DNA of 64,000 bases from Microbacterium sp. 1S1 (GTDB lineage Bacteria; Actinomycetota; Actinomycetes; Actinomycetales; Microbacteriaceae). Below the pieces are notes generated by a model. That model saw only the letters and a program-made list of their open reading frames with translations, was not told the DNA's origin and did not search any database. Positions 1 to 8,663 of this stretch are shown in pieces. Numbering within the stretch: position 1 is the first letter of the stretch; each line of letters opens with the position of its first letter. Position numbers and translations under genes: made by a program. Location: contig NZ_CP043430.1 of the NCBI RefSeq assembly GCF_008271365.1, positions 1,364,001 through 1,428,000 on the forward strand, read 5' to 3'.

Positions 1-2
1 AC

Positions 3-566
3 CACCTCTGGGGCGAGACCGTGCACACACCCATCGAGGCCGCCGCTGTGCGCCCGAGCGAGGAGCCCGAGCCGGCCGCCGCCGACCCGGCCGTCGTGGA
101 TCCCGGAGGCGACCACGACGGCTCGACGATCTCCGCCGCCGATCTGCGCGAGCTCCGCCAGCAGCCGGCCGCCGCGCCGGACGCACCGACCGAGGTCATC
201 CCGGTGGCCGAACCCGCCGCGGTCGCCGCCGGGCGCATCCGCGTCTCGACCGGCCAGGTCGTCACGCTCGACCGCACCGTCATCATCGGCCGCCGCCCGC
301 GGTCCACCCGCGCCAGTGGGACGAACATGCCGCACTTGATCGCGGTCGACAGTCCCCAGCAGGACATCTCGCGCAGCCACCTCGAGGTGCGACCGGAGGG
401 CGACACGGTCGTCGTCATCGACCTGCACACGACCAACGGTTCGACGCTGCTCCGCCCCGGGGCCGACCCCGTCCGGCTGCACCCGGGCGAGCAGACGCTC
501 GTGCTGTCCGGCGACGTGGTCGACCTGGGCGACGGGGTGACTGTCGCCTTCGAGGACCTGCCGTGA
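3..566 (+). CDS. FHA domain protein, 5' end outside window
   Basis: The frame is open from the first bases of the window; the six codons before the GTG at 21 read HLWGET, so the true start lies upstream and this is a C-terminal part. About 70 acidic, Ala/Pro-rich residues lead into a forkhead-associated domain with the usual landmarks: VIIGRR, then SRSHLEV, then TTNGST. FHA domains bind phosphothreonine peptides. The stop overlaps the kinase start by 4 nt (GTGA), so the two are translationally coupled, and the protein is probably a partner or substrate of that kinase within the T7SS operon. The upstream domains are unknown. Confidence 0.85.
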   Translation, partial: HLWGETVHTPIEAAAVRPSEEPEPAAADPAVVDPGGDHDGSTISAADLRELRQQPAAAPDAPTEVIPVAEPAAVAAGRIRVSTGQVVTLDRTVIIGRRPRSTRASGTNMPHLIAVDSPQQDISRSHLEVRPEGDTVVVIDLHTTNGSTLLRPGADPVRLHPGEQTLVLSGDVVDLGDGVTVAFEDLP

Positions 567-2257
567 GCCGTCGCCCCTCCCCGCCGCCCGCCCTCCCCGG
601 CTTCACGTACGTGGAGCCGCTGGGCACCGGTGGCTTCGCGGACGTCTTCCTGTACGAGCAGGAGATGCCGCGGCGCCGGGTCGCGGTCAAGGTGCTGCTC
701 GCCGATCGCATCTCCAGCGGTGCGGCGCAGGAGTTCGCCGACGAGGCGAACGTCATGGCCATGCTGTCCACCCACCCCGCGATCGTCACGATCTACCAGG
801 CGGGAGTCGCAGGAGACGGCCGCCCCTACCTCGTGATGGAGTACTGCCCCCGGCCGAACCTGCAGCTCCGTTCCCGCAAGGAGCCGTTCTCGGTGGCCGA
901 GGCGTTGCGCGTGGGCATCCAGGTCGCGGGCGCGGTGGAGACCGCTCACCGCGCCGGCGTCCTGCACCGGGACATCAAGCCCGCCAACATCCTCGTCACG
1001 GAGTACAACCGTCCCGCGCTGACTGACTTCGGCATCGCGTCCACGACGGGCGCGACCGGCGAGTCCTCGGGCATGTCGATCCCGTGGTCCCCGCCCGAGT
1101 CGTTCGCCGAGCCGCCGCAGAGCGGCCCCCGCACCGATGTGTGGGCTCTCGGCGCCACGCTGTACACCCTGCTCGCCGGGCGGTCGCCGTTCGAGCGTCC
1201 GGGAGAGCGCAACTCCAGCGCCGACCTCATCGAGCGCATCGAGCGGGCGGCGCTGCCGGCGCTCGCCCGACCGGACTCCCCGGAGAGCCTGCAGCGGCTG
1301 CTCGAGCGGGCGATGGCGAAGAATCCGGACGACCGGTTCCCCAGCGCCGTGGCCTTCGCCCGCGCCCTGCAGAAGATCCAGATCGAGCTCTCCCACTCGG
1401 TGACGCCGATCGACATCGTCGACGACCACCCGCCTGCGGAGGATCTGGAGGACGACAACGACGGTCTCACGCGGGTGCGGGAGATCGTCAGCATCGACCC
1501 CGGTATGGCCTCCACCTCGACCCGTCCGTCCGCGGCCACGCAGCCGAAGGGGCCTGCTGTCGTCGTGCCGGACGCGCCCCGGTTCACGCTCCCCGTGCGC
1601 GTCGACGATGCCGTGGAGCAGACCCAGCGCCGCGATGCCGCTGCGAATTCCGCGGTCGCCACCCCGGAGGCTCCCGTCGCGCCGGCGGCGCCCGGCCCTG
1701 ACCGCGACGACCGGACCATCCTCCGACCGCCGCAGGTCGTACACCCGGAGGCCGCTCCCGTGCCGGCGCCGTCACCCGCGCCGGCCGCCGAACCCGCCGC
1801 GCCGGCACCGGCCGCCGACACCGTCGCGCCGGAGAAGCCGCGGTCCCGCCGCGGACTCTGGATCGGCCTGGCCGCTGCGGCGGTCGTGATCGTCGTCGGC
1901 GGCATCGTCGGCCTCAACCTCCTCGTCGCCGGGCTCGCGCCGGAACCGGCGCCCGAGACCACCGAGGCGGCGGTGGATCCGCAGGACCCGGTGTCCGACG
2001 CGGTCCCGAAGGTCACGGAACTCGCCGGGACACGCTCTGGCGATCAGGTCACCTTCACCTGGCAGAACCCCGACCCCCGCGAGGGCGACAGCTACATCTG
2101 GACCGAGACCGGGGGCGCCGCCGACGGCGCGGTGAAGCAGGCCGCTGAGGCGACCGTGACGTTCGCGCCCGCCTCGGCGGGTGAGGTCTGCATCGAGGTG
2201 ATGCTGCGCCGCGAGGACGGTCGGGCGTCCGAGCCGGTGACGGGATGCGTCGGATGA
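563..2257 (+). CDS. membrane Ser/Thr protein kinase (PknB-like)
   Basis: A 564-residue Hanks-type kinase. The glycine loop is LGTGGFADVF (residues 20-29), the ATP-binding lysine is K43 in VAVKV, the catalytic loop is HRDIKPAN (H135, D137) and the metal-binding DFG is at 155-157, so all key residues are present. The domain ends near 275. A Pro/Ala-rich linker leads to one membrane segment (about 431-459) and an outside domain of about 100 residues that resembles a fibronectin-type fold. It lies between two FHA genes and overlaps both by 4 nt, so it is expected to phosphorylate FHA-linked T7SS components. The outside ligand is unknown. Confidence 0.93.
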   Translation: MSRRPSPPPALPGFTYVEPLGTGGFADVFLYEQEMPRRRVAVKVLLADRISSGAAQEFADEANVMAMLSTHPAIVTIYQAGVAGDGRPYLVMEYCPRPNLQLRSRKEPFSVAEALRVGIQVAGAVETAHRAGVLHRDIKPANILVTEYNRPALTDFGIASTTGATGESSGMSIPWSPPESFAEPPQSGPRTDVWALGATLYTLLAGRSPFERPGERNSSADLIERIERAALPALARPDSPESLQRLLERAMAKNPDDRFPSAVAFARALQKIQIELSHSVTPIDIVDDHPPAEDLEDDNDGLTRVREIVSIDPGMASTSTRPSAATQPKGPAVVVPDAPRFTLPVRVDDAVEQTQRRDAAANSAVATPEAPVAPAAPGPDRDDRTILRPPQVVHPEAAPVPAPSPAPAAEPAAPAPAADTVAPEKPRSRRGLWIGLAAAAVVIVVGGIVGLNLLVAGLAPEPAPETTEAAVDPQDPVSDAVPKVTELAGTRSGDQVTFTWQNPDPREGDSYIWTETGGAADGAVKQAAEATVTFAPASAGEVCIEVMLRREDGRASEPVTGCVG

Positions 2258-2979
2258 GCGGGGCGGCGAGAGTCACGGTCGAGTTCGCGGGGGAGTACTT
2301 CCCGATCGCCCAGGGCAGCCGTTTCATCGTGGGCCGCGAGGGCGACCTCACCCTCGACGACAACCTCTTCCTGCACCGGCACTTCCTGGAGATCAGTGAG
2401 GGCGACGGGTTGTGGTGGCTCAGCAACATCGGCACGCGGCTGACGGCCACGGTCACCGACTCTGCCGGTGGGGTGCAGGCGTGGCTCGCGCCGGGCGCCC
2501 GGCTGCCGCTCGTCTTCGAGACCACCACGGTCGTGTTCAGCGCCGGCCCGACGACCTACGAGCTGGTGCTGCACGCCGCCGAGCCGGCGTTCCGCGCCAC
2601 CAAGCGGGACTACGACGACGACGGCATGTCGACCATCGGGGACGTGCCGCTCACCGTGAGTCAGAAGCTGCTGATCCTGGCCCTCGCCGAGCCGCAGTTG
2701 CGGCGCGACGGCACGGGGATGAGCGAGATCCCCTCGTCGGCCAAGGCGGCCGAGCGGCTCGGCTGGACCGTGACGCGCTTCAACCGCAAACTCGACAACG
2801 TGTGCGACAAGTTCGACCGCGTGGGCGTGCCGGGTATGCGGGGCGGCCAGCGCAGCTTCGCCACCAATCGGCGCGCGCGCCTGGTGGAGCACGTCATCGC
2901 CTCACGGCTGGTGACGAAGGACGACCTCCCGCTGCTGGATGCCCCGCAGCCGAGCGAGGCAGAGGGAGACAACGAGTGA
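2254..2979 (+). CDS. FHA-like protein with C-terminal HTH-like region
   Basis: Start set at the ATG at 2254, which makes an ATGA overlap with the kinase stop; an ATG at 2245 is possible but lies inside the kinase frame. The protein is about 241 residues. The N-terminal half has a degenerate FHA fold (FIVGREGDL, LHRHFLEI, NIGT) in which the usual Ser of SxxH is missing. The C-terminal half (SQKLLILALAEPQL, then SSAKAAERLGWTVTRFNRKL) looks like a helix-turn-helix of the sigma-4/LuxR kind. It could be a phospho-dependent regulator of the cluster; that role is inferred from the layout only. Confidence 0.8.
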   Translation: MSGAARVTVEFAGEYFPIAQGSRFIVGREGDLTLDDNLFLHRHFLEISEGDGLWWLSNIGTRLTATVTDSAGGVQAWLAPGARLPLVFETTTVVFSAGPTTYELVLHAAEPAFRATKRDYDDDGMSTIGDVPLTVSQKLLILALAEPQLRRDGTGMSEIPSSAKAAERLGWTVTRFNRKLDNVCDKFDRVGVPGMRGGQRSFATNRRARLVEHVIASRLVTKDDLPLLDAPQPSEAEGDNE

Positions 2980-5900
2980 AGGTACGGCTGACCCTGCTGC
3001 GTCAGGGCGCGGCATCCAGCGACATCGAGGTCACGGCCGAGAGCACGGCGACGATCGGCGAGATCGCAGCGATGATCGTCCGGGCCGACCCGCTGGGGGC
3101 GTTCGCGCACGCCGACCCGTCGGCGGTGACGCTGGAGGCGTACAGCTCGGTCGTGGCCGGCGCGGGCGACCTGCTGGCGCCCGAGTCGACGTTCGCGCAC
3201 GTGGGTCTCGCCCACGGTGCCACGGTCCGCGTCGTGCCGGCGTCGTACGAGCAGCGGCCCGTGGTCGGGCGCATGGAGGTCGGCTCCGGTCAGGGCGCGC
3301 GTTCGATCGCCCTGACCCGCGGCACCATCGTGCTCGGACGGGACGAGTCGTGCGACGTCGTGATCGACGACCCGCTCGTGTCGAAGAAGCACGCGCGACT
3401 GGAGATCGGCGACCGGGTCGAGCTCATCGACCTGAACTCCGCGAACGGCATCCTCATCGACGGAGCCTCGGTCGTGCGTCTCGTCGCGGCGGACGGTGAG
3501 CTCGCCGTCGTGCTGGGCGACACCCCCGTCCGCGTGAAGGTCGAGACGGGCGCGACCGCTCCCACGACCGCCGAGGCGTCGATCCGCCAGGTCGAGTTCG
3601 TGCGTTCGCCGCGCGTCGAGGAGCGCTACCTCGGCGAGGAGCTCGACGGGACCGATCTCCCCGTCCCGGCGCGCAAGCAGCCCTTCCCGCTGCTCACGCT
3701 CGTCGCCCCGCTGCTCATGGGCGGCGCGATGTACTTCTTCACCCAGAGCATCCTCTCGATCATGTTCGTGGCGCTGTCGCCGCTGCTCATGATCGGGACG
3801 TGGCTGACGACGAAGAATCAGCAGAAGCGCGAGCTGGAAGAGGACAAGAAGCGCTTCGAGGAGCAGCTCGAGCGCCTGGAGGCACGGCTGGAGAGCGAGC
3901 GCGAGCGGGAGATCGACGTGCGTCGTCGCGAGGTGCCCCTGCTCCGCGAGGTCAGCGACGCCGCTCTTGCCGCCGGGCCGCTGATCTGGACCCGCCGCAC
4001 CGAGCACTGGTCCTTCCTGCACGTGCGCCTCGGCATCGGGGACACCACGTCGCGCAGCTCGGTCAAGGACTCGAACGGTCGCGACCGGGCGATCCCCGAG
4101 TACGTCGAGAAGCTCGACGCCGTGGTCGACGCCACCCGGATCGTGCCCCAGGTGCCGATCCTGGAGGACCTCACGGATGTCGGCGCCCTCGGCATCGCCG
4201 GCCTCGGCGGCCGTTCGACCGGCTACGCGCGCGCCCTGCTCGCCCAGCTCACGGGATTGCACGCGCCGGCCGACGTCGGCGTTGTCGGGCTCTGGGGCCC
4301 CCGCTGGGGTGCGCAGCTCGCCGACACCAAGTGGCTGCCCCACGCCTGGTCGGCACAGGCGGTGCTCGGCGTGCCGCCGATCGGCGACGGACCGACCTCC
4401 GCCGGGCAGATCGTCGCCCGGCTGGAGGAGCTCATCGCGACGCGGTCGACGCGCAACGGCGACGCCGTGGAGCTCGGCGCGCTCGAGGCCGAGAAGGCCG
4501 CGACGAACAGCGGCTCGAAGGTCGGCGAGGACTCGCGCAGCCGCCATGACGGGGTGCCGAAGCCGGCCATCGTCGTCCTCATCGCCCCGGATGCGCCCAT
4601 CGACCGCGGGCGCCTCATCCAGCTCTCGGAGCGCGCCGCGTCGCGGGGGATCTTCCCGGTGTGGCTGACCGAGGACGTCGCGACGCTGCCCGCCTCCTGC
4701 CGGACGTTCGTCGAGCTCGGCGCGACGGACAGCGCCCACTTCGTGCGCCTCGGCGAGGTCGTCGAGAACCTCGCCGTCGACGAGCTGACACGCGAGCAGT
4801 TCGCCGTCTTCGCCAGGGCGCTCGCGCGCTTGACCGATGCCGGAGAGGTCGCGCTCGACCGCAGCGACGTCCCGCGGACGATCTCGATGCTCCACCTGCT
4901 CGGGCGCGACATGGCCACGCAGCCGGAGAGCGTCGTCGACCGCTGGACGCAGAACGATTCCCTCCACTCCCGGCGAAAGAGCGGCTCCGCGCGGCGGTAC
5001 CAGCCCAAGCTCCGCGCCCTCGTCGGCGCCGGTGCCGAGGGGGCGCTGCAGCTGGACCTGCGGCAGCAGGGCCCGCACGCGCTGGTCGGCGGCACGACGG
5101 GGTCGGGCAAGAGCGAGTTCCTGCAGGCCTGGGTGCTGGGCATGGCGACCGAGTACAGTCCCGAGCGCCTGACCTTCCTCTTCGTCGACTACAAGGGAGG
5201 CTCGGCATTCGCCGATTGTGTGAGCCTGCCGCATTGCGTCGGCATCGTGACCGATCTGAACGAGCACCTCGTGCGCCGCGTGCTGGTGAGCCTCCGCGCG
5301 GAGCTGCACTACCGTGAGCATCTGTTCAACCGGAAGAAGGCCAAGGACATCCTGGAGCTGGAGCGGGCGGGCGATCCGCAGGCCCCGCCCGCGCTCGTGC
5401 TCGTGATCGATGAGTTCGCCGCCCTCGCCAAGGAGGTCCCGGAGTTCGTCGACGGTGTCATCGACATCGCCCAGCGCGGGCGCTCGCTCGGCATCCACCT
5501 CATCATGGCGACGCAGCGCCCTGCGGGCGTCATCAAGGACAACCTGCGGGCGAACACGAACCTCCGGGTCGCCCTGCGCATGGCCGACGAGACGGACAGC
5601 AACGACGTCATCGGCACGAAGGATGCGGCGCTGTTCGACCCCGGCACGCCGGGTCGCGGTATCGCGAAGACGGGTCCCGGCCGCATGACGCTGTTCCAGT
5701 CGGCGTACTCCGGCGGCTGGAGCCTGGGCGAGGACGAGGGCACGGACGTGACCATCGCGGCGTTCGGCACGACGGACCAGGGTCCGTGGGAGCTGCCGAT
5801 CGACGAGAACGCCGTCGTCGTCGACGAGGATCTCGGGCCCAACGATCAGCAGCGCCTGGTGAGCACGATGGTCCTCGCGGCACAGGCGGCGCAGGTCGAT

Positions 5901-7448
5901 CCGCCGCGCCGCCCGTGGCTCGACGAGCTCGCGCCGACCTTCGATCAGCTCAAGCTTCCGCAGCGCACCGACGCCGCTCTGCTGCTCGGCGTGATCGACG
6001 AGCCCGAGCGCCAGGAGCAGGTGCCGTTCCACTTCCTGCCGGACACCGAGGGCCACATGGTGATCTACGGCACCAGCGGCTCGGGGAAGAGCGCCGCGCT
6101 GCGCACGCTCGCGGTCTCCGCCGGCATCACTCCGCGTGGCGGCCCCGTGCAGGTGTACGGCCTGGACTTCGGCTCAGGGGCCCTGCGCATGCTCGAACCG
6201 CTTCCTCACGTCGGATCGGTGATCTCGGGGGACGACGCCGAGCGTGTGGCGCGTCTGTTCGCGACCCTGCGCAGCGAGCTCGACCGCCGCGGCGATGCCT
6301 ACTCCGCGGTGGGCGCGGCGACGCTGACCGAGTACCGGGCGCTGTCGGGAAAGGCGGACGAGCCGCGCATCCTCGTGCTGATCGACGGCTTCGCCGCGTT
6401 CCGCAATGACTACGAGGCGGTGATCGGTCGCACCGACACCTACAACGCGCTGCAGGAGGTGCTGTCGGACGGCCGCGCGGTGGGCATCCACGTCGTGCTG
6501 TCCGCCGACCGTTTCCAGAGCATCCCGAGCGCGCTGAACGCGATGCTGCAGCGCCGGGTGGTGCTGCGCATGGCCGACACCGACGCGTACAACATCCTCA
6601 ATGTGCCGAAGGACGTCCTGACGCCCGAGTCGGTCCCCGGGCGGGCGATCGTGGGCGAGAACGAGGCGCAGATCGCGATCATCGGCGGTACGCGCAGCAT
6701 GAAGGAGCAGTCCCTGGCGATCGAGCGGATGGCGGCCTCGATGTCGCGCCGTGGTGTGCCAGACGCCCCGCCCGTGCGCGCCCTGCCGCTCAGCTACCGC
6801 CTCGACGAGGTACCGGCGACGCTCGGCGACCAGCTCGTGGTGGGTCTGGCGGACACCGACCTGGGTCCGTTCGGCATCGAGCCGACCGGCACGTTCGTGA
6901 TCGCGGGGCCGCCCGCGAGCGGCAAGAGCAACGCCCTGGCCGCGATCACTCAGCAGGTGCTGCGGGCGCGGCCGGGCACGCCGACCCTGTTCCTCGGCTC
7001 GACCCGCTCGCCGGCGCGTAATGCCGTGTCCTGGACAGCGACCGCGGCGGACGGCATCAGCGGCACCGCGGCGGTGGCGGAGATCGTCGAGAAGGCGGAG
7101 CAGGGGCTGAAGCCGGTCGTGGCCGTCGAGGGCGTCGCGGAGTTCGCCTCGTCGCTGCTGGAGATGCCGCTGTCCGACCTCGTCAAGCGGGCGACCCGTG
7201 GTGAGCTGCTCCTGCTCTTCACCGGCGACACGAGTGAGTGGACGAGCAACTTCGGCCTGCTGGGCGAGATCAAGCAGGCGCGTCGGGGGGTGGTGCTGCA
7301 GCCGGAGACGATCGACGGCGAGCTGGTGCTCAAGGCTCCGCTGCCGCGCATCGGCCGCGGCGAGTTCCCGGTCGGGCGGGCGGTGCTGGCGCAGCGCGGC
7401 AAGGTCGTGCGGCTGCAGTTCCCGCTCGTGATCCCCGAGACCGTGTGA
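2976..7448 (+). CDS. essC: type VII secretion ATPase, EssC/EccC type
   Basis: The motor of the secretion system. The GTG at 2976 overlaps the previous stop by 4 nt and gives 1490 residues, close to EssC/YukBA of Firmicutes rather than the split EccCa/EccCb. Order: ubiquitin-like N-terminus, FHA domain (about 95-180; VLGRDESCDVV, SKKHARLE, SANG), two membrane segments (about 235-280), a coiled region, then three FtsK/SpoIIIE ATPase domains. Walker A motifs are GGTTGSGKS (about 704), YGTSGSGKS (about 1031) and AGPPASGKS (about 1310). Walker B is clear in domain 1 (LVLVIDEFAA) and partial in domain 2 (ILVLIDGFAA). Domain 3 has no acidic Walker B and probably does not hydrolyse ATP, as in other EssC proteins. 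Confidence 0.93.
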   Translation: MKVRLTLLRQGAASSDIEVTAESTATIGEIAAMIVRADPLGAFAHADPSAVTLEAYSSVVAGAGDLLAPESTFAHVGLAHGATVRVVPASYEQRPVVGRMEVGSGQGARSIALTRGTIVLGRDESCDVVIDDPLVSKKHARLEIGDRVELIDLNSANGILIDGASVVRLVAADGELAVVLGDTPVRVKVETGATAPTTAEASIRQVEFVRSPRVEERYLGEELDGTDLPVPARKQPFPLLTLVAPLLMGGAMYFFTQSILSIMFVALSPLLMIGTWLTTKNQQKRELEEDKKRFEEQLERLEARLESEREREIDVRRREVPLLREVSDAALAAGPLIWTRRTEHWSFLHVRLGIGDTTSRSSVKDSNGRDRAIPEYVEKLDAVVDATRIVPQVPILEDLTDVGALGIAGLGGRSTGYARALLAQLTGLHAPADVGVVGLWGPRWGAQLADTKWLPHAWSAQAVLGVPPIGDGPTSAGQIVARLEELIATRSTRNGDAVELGALEAEKAATNSGSKVGEDSRSRHDGVPKPAIVVLIAPDAPIDRGRLIQLSERAASRGIFPVWLTEDVATLPASCRTFVELGATDSAHFVRLGEVVENLAVDELTREQFAVFARALARLTDAGEVALDRSDVPRTISMLHLLGRDMATQPESVVDRWTQNDSLHSRRKSGSARRYQPKLRALVGAGAEGALQLDLRQQGPHALVGGTTGSGKSEFLQAWVLGMATEYSPERLTFLFVDYKGGSAFADCVSLPHCVGIVTDLNEHLVRRVLVSLRAELHYREHLFNRKKAKDILELERAGDPQAPPALVLVIDEFAALAKEVPEFVDGVIDIAQRGRSLGIHLIMATQRPAGVIKDNLRANTNLRVALRMADETDSNDVIGTKDAALFDPGTPGRGIAKTGPGRMTLFQSAYSGGWSLGEDEGTDVTIAAFGTTDQGPWELPIDENAVVVDEDLGPNDQQRLVSTMVLAAQAAQVDPPRRPWLDELAPTFDQLKLPQRTDAALLLGVIDEPERQEQVPFHFLPDTEGHMVIYGTSGSGKSAALRTLAVSAGITPRGGPVQVYGLDFGSGALRMLEPLPHVGSVISGDDAERVARLFATLRSELDRRGDAYSAVGAATLTEYRALSGKADEPRILVLIDGFAAFRNDYEAVIGRTDTYNALQEVLSDGRAVGIHVVLSADRFQSIPSALNAMLQRRVVLRMADTDAYNILNVPKDVLTPESVPGRAIVGENEAQIAIIGGTRSMKEQSLAIERMAASMSRRGVPDAPPVRALPLSYRLDEVPATLGDQLVVGLADTDLGPFGIEPTGTFVIAGPPASGKSNALAAITQQVLRARPGTPTLFLGSTRSPARNAVSWTATAADGISGTAAVAEIVEKAEQGLKPVVAVEGVAEFASSLLEMPLSDLVKRATRGELLLLFTGDTSEWTSNFGLLGEIKQARRGVVLQPETIDGELVLKAPLPRIGRGEFPVGRAVLAQRGKVVRLQFPLVIPETV

Positions 7449-7667
7449 CGAGTCCCGCACGCCGACGTCCATAAGAAAGCCATAGCGGCAGCGACGCCGC
7501 AGGGCCCCGCCTACGCGGGGCGTCTGCTTCCGCGCACCGACGAGGAGGTGGTCGATCAGGGAGCGGCTTTCGACCTGGACACGCTCTTCAGCCCCCGCGG
7601 GGTGCTCGGGCTCGGCGGCGCTCCGCAGGGCGGTCCGGACGGGGGCGGACGGCCGCCGGGGAACTGA
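7449..7667 (+). pseudogene. possible remnant of intradiol-dioxygenase-like N-terminus
   Basis: Right after the EssC stop a frame stays open to the TGA at 7665 but has no ATG, GTG or TTG start. It encodes about 72 residues including GPAYAGRLLPRTDEEVVDQG and FDLDTLFSPRGVLGLGG. From memory this matches the leader of secreted actinobacterial intradiol ring-cleavage dioxygenase-like proteins (GRLLxRxxEEVVDQGxxFDxxTLxSRRxxL), where RR is part of the signal peptide; here the pair is PR. It is best read as a decayed 5' fragment. A gene with an unusual start cannot be excluded. Confidence 0.35.
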
Positions 7668-7712
7668 TGGGGACTTCTCCCCATTTGCGCGGAGGGTCCC
7701 CTTCGTTAGTCT
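7667..7712 (+). promoter_or_regulatory. T7SS promoter with 18-bp palindromic operator
   Basis: An inverted repeat ATGGGGA-CTTC-TCCCCAT (7667-7684) directly abuts a -35 box (TTTGCG, 7684-7689), which is followed after 17 nt by the -10 box TAGTCT (7707-7712). It drives the WXG100-size gene at 7765, whose Shine-Dalgarno sequence is GGAAGG. A copy differing at 2 of 18 positions sits in the same place before the facing T7SS operon (11909-11926). Confidence 0.65.
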
Positions 7713-7764
7713 CGAAGGACAAGAACACCTCCGGCACCCGCCGGGGCGACCGGAAGGTAACACC

Positions 7765-8061
7765 ATGACGAACCTCAAAGTCAGCTACGCCGACATGAAG
7801 GACGCTGCTGGCCGTCTCCGCACGGGCCAGCAGGACATCGAGACTCAGCTCAAGAACCTGCGCGCCTACGTGTCGCAGCTCGTCTCGGGCGGCTTCGTGA
7901 CCACGTCCGCCTCGGGCGCGTTCGACGCCTCCTACGCGCAGTTCAACCAGGGCGCGACCGCGACCATCGCCGGTATCGAGGGCATGGCGCGCTTCCTCGA
8001 CGTGGCAGCCCAGTCGCTGCAGTCGACGGACGAGCAGCTCGCCGCGCAGATCCGCCAGTAA
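7765..8061 (+). CDS. WXG100-family-size T7SS protein (ESAT-6-like)
   Basis: A 98-residue, almost entirely helical protein with the length and helix-turn-helix hairpin layout of WXG100 proteins, the small dimeric substrates of type VII secretion. It lies directly behind the EssC-type ATPase with its own promoter, a good GGAAGG ribosome site and a strong terminator. The turn region reads VSGGFVTTSASGAF, so the Trp of the WxG signature is absent. The C-terminus (STDEQLAAQIRQ) lacks an obvious YxxxD/E export motif. The call rests on size, helicity and context. Confidence 0.82.
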   Translation: MTNLKVSYADMKDAAGRLRTGQQDIETQLKNLRAYVSQLVSGGFVTTSASGAFDASYAQFNQGATATIAGIEGMARFLDVAAQSLQSTDEQLAAQIRQ

Positions 8062-8071
8062 GGTCTCAGCG

Positions 8072-8106
8072 AGAAGAGGGGATGCCGATCCGGCATCCCC
8101 TCTTCT
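8072..8106 (+). terminator. intrinsic terminator after WXG100-size gene
   Basis: A perfect 15-bp stem (8072-8086 with 8092-8106) around a 5-nt loop starts 11 nt after the stop at 8061. There is no long T run, as is common in high-GC bacteria. It separates this gene from the gene transcribed toward it from 8598. Confidence 0.8.
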
Positions 8107-8121
8107 GCGTCCGGACCGCGA

Positions 8122-8598
8122 TCAGCGCACGGCGGCGGCGGCGTCGGCCAGGTGGCGTGCGTTGTGGTTGAGGACCTTGACGATGATCCCGTGGCGGCGG
8201 AGTTCGGCCACCGTCCGGGCACCCTCCTCGCTGTTGCGGCCGAGGGCGGCGATGGTCGCGACCACGAGGACGTCGCCCGGGTTGAGCGTGTTGATGAGCC
8301 GGGCGATACGGTCGTTCCAGCTCTCCAGGATGTCGGGTGCCGGGTGGCGGAATCCCTCGATGGGAACCCCGAACCGCGTGAGGTCGGCGCGCTGCTCCAC
8401 GACGGAGGGCATGTCGTCGCGAGAGACGACCAGGCCGACCAGACGGGAGCCTTCGGGGCGGGCGAGCCAGAAGTCGCGGTTCGCCTGCAGCTCGGTGAAG
8501 CACTTGGGGCATTCCGCGGCGGCATGCGGGAGGTGCAGCGGGCTCGTCAGGGTCTCATCCGCCGCAGCCTGCGCAACAGGTTCGATCGTCTCGCTCAT
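8122..8598 (-). CDS. serine-resolvase-like protein without DNA-binding domain
   Basis: Start at the ATG at 8598, preceded by GGAGGTG; 158 residues. After about 50 residues with a CPKC pair, the rest resembles the N-terminal catalytic domain of serine recombinases: LVGLVVSRDDMPSVVEQRAD for the YxRVSxxxQ block, then NPGDVLVVATIAALGR for the GDxLVVxxLDRLGR block, then ELRRHGIIVKVL. The nucleophile-position Ser is present, but the Arg of LDRLGR is Ala and no C-terminal HTH follows. Either a degenerate resolvase fold used for another purpose or chance similarity; function unknown. It lies 65 nt downstream of the T7SS operon on the same strand and may be its last gene. Confidence 0.65.
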   Translation of the reverse strand: MSETIEPVAQAAADETLTSPLHLPHAAAECPKCFTELQANRDFWLARPEGSRLVGLVVSRDDMPSVVEQRADLTRFGVPIEGFRHPAPDILESWNDRIARLINTLNPGDVLVVATIAALGRNSEEGARTVAELRRHGIIVKVLNHNARHLADAAAAVR

Positions 8599-8663
8599 CG
8601 GGCACCTCCACGTCCATTGTGCCCTGTCCGCGAGGGGGACGGAGCACGATTCCCGTGAGCGGG

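Noticed and set aside
2661..6056. 1131-codon open frame on the minus strand opposite essC.
   Set aside because: Arg/Asp/Val-rich shadow frame caused by high GC; no motifs, and the opposite strand encodes a clear triple ATPase.
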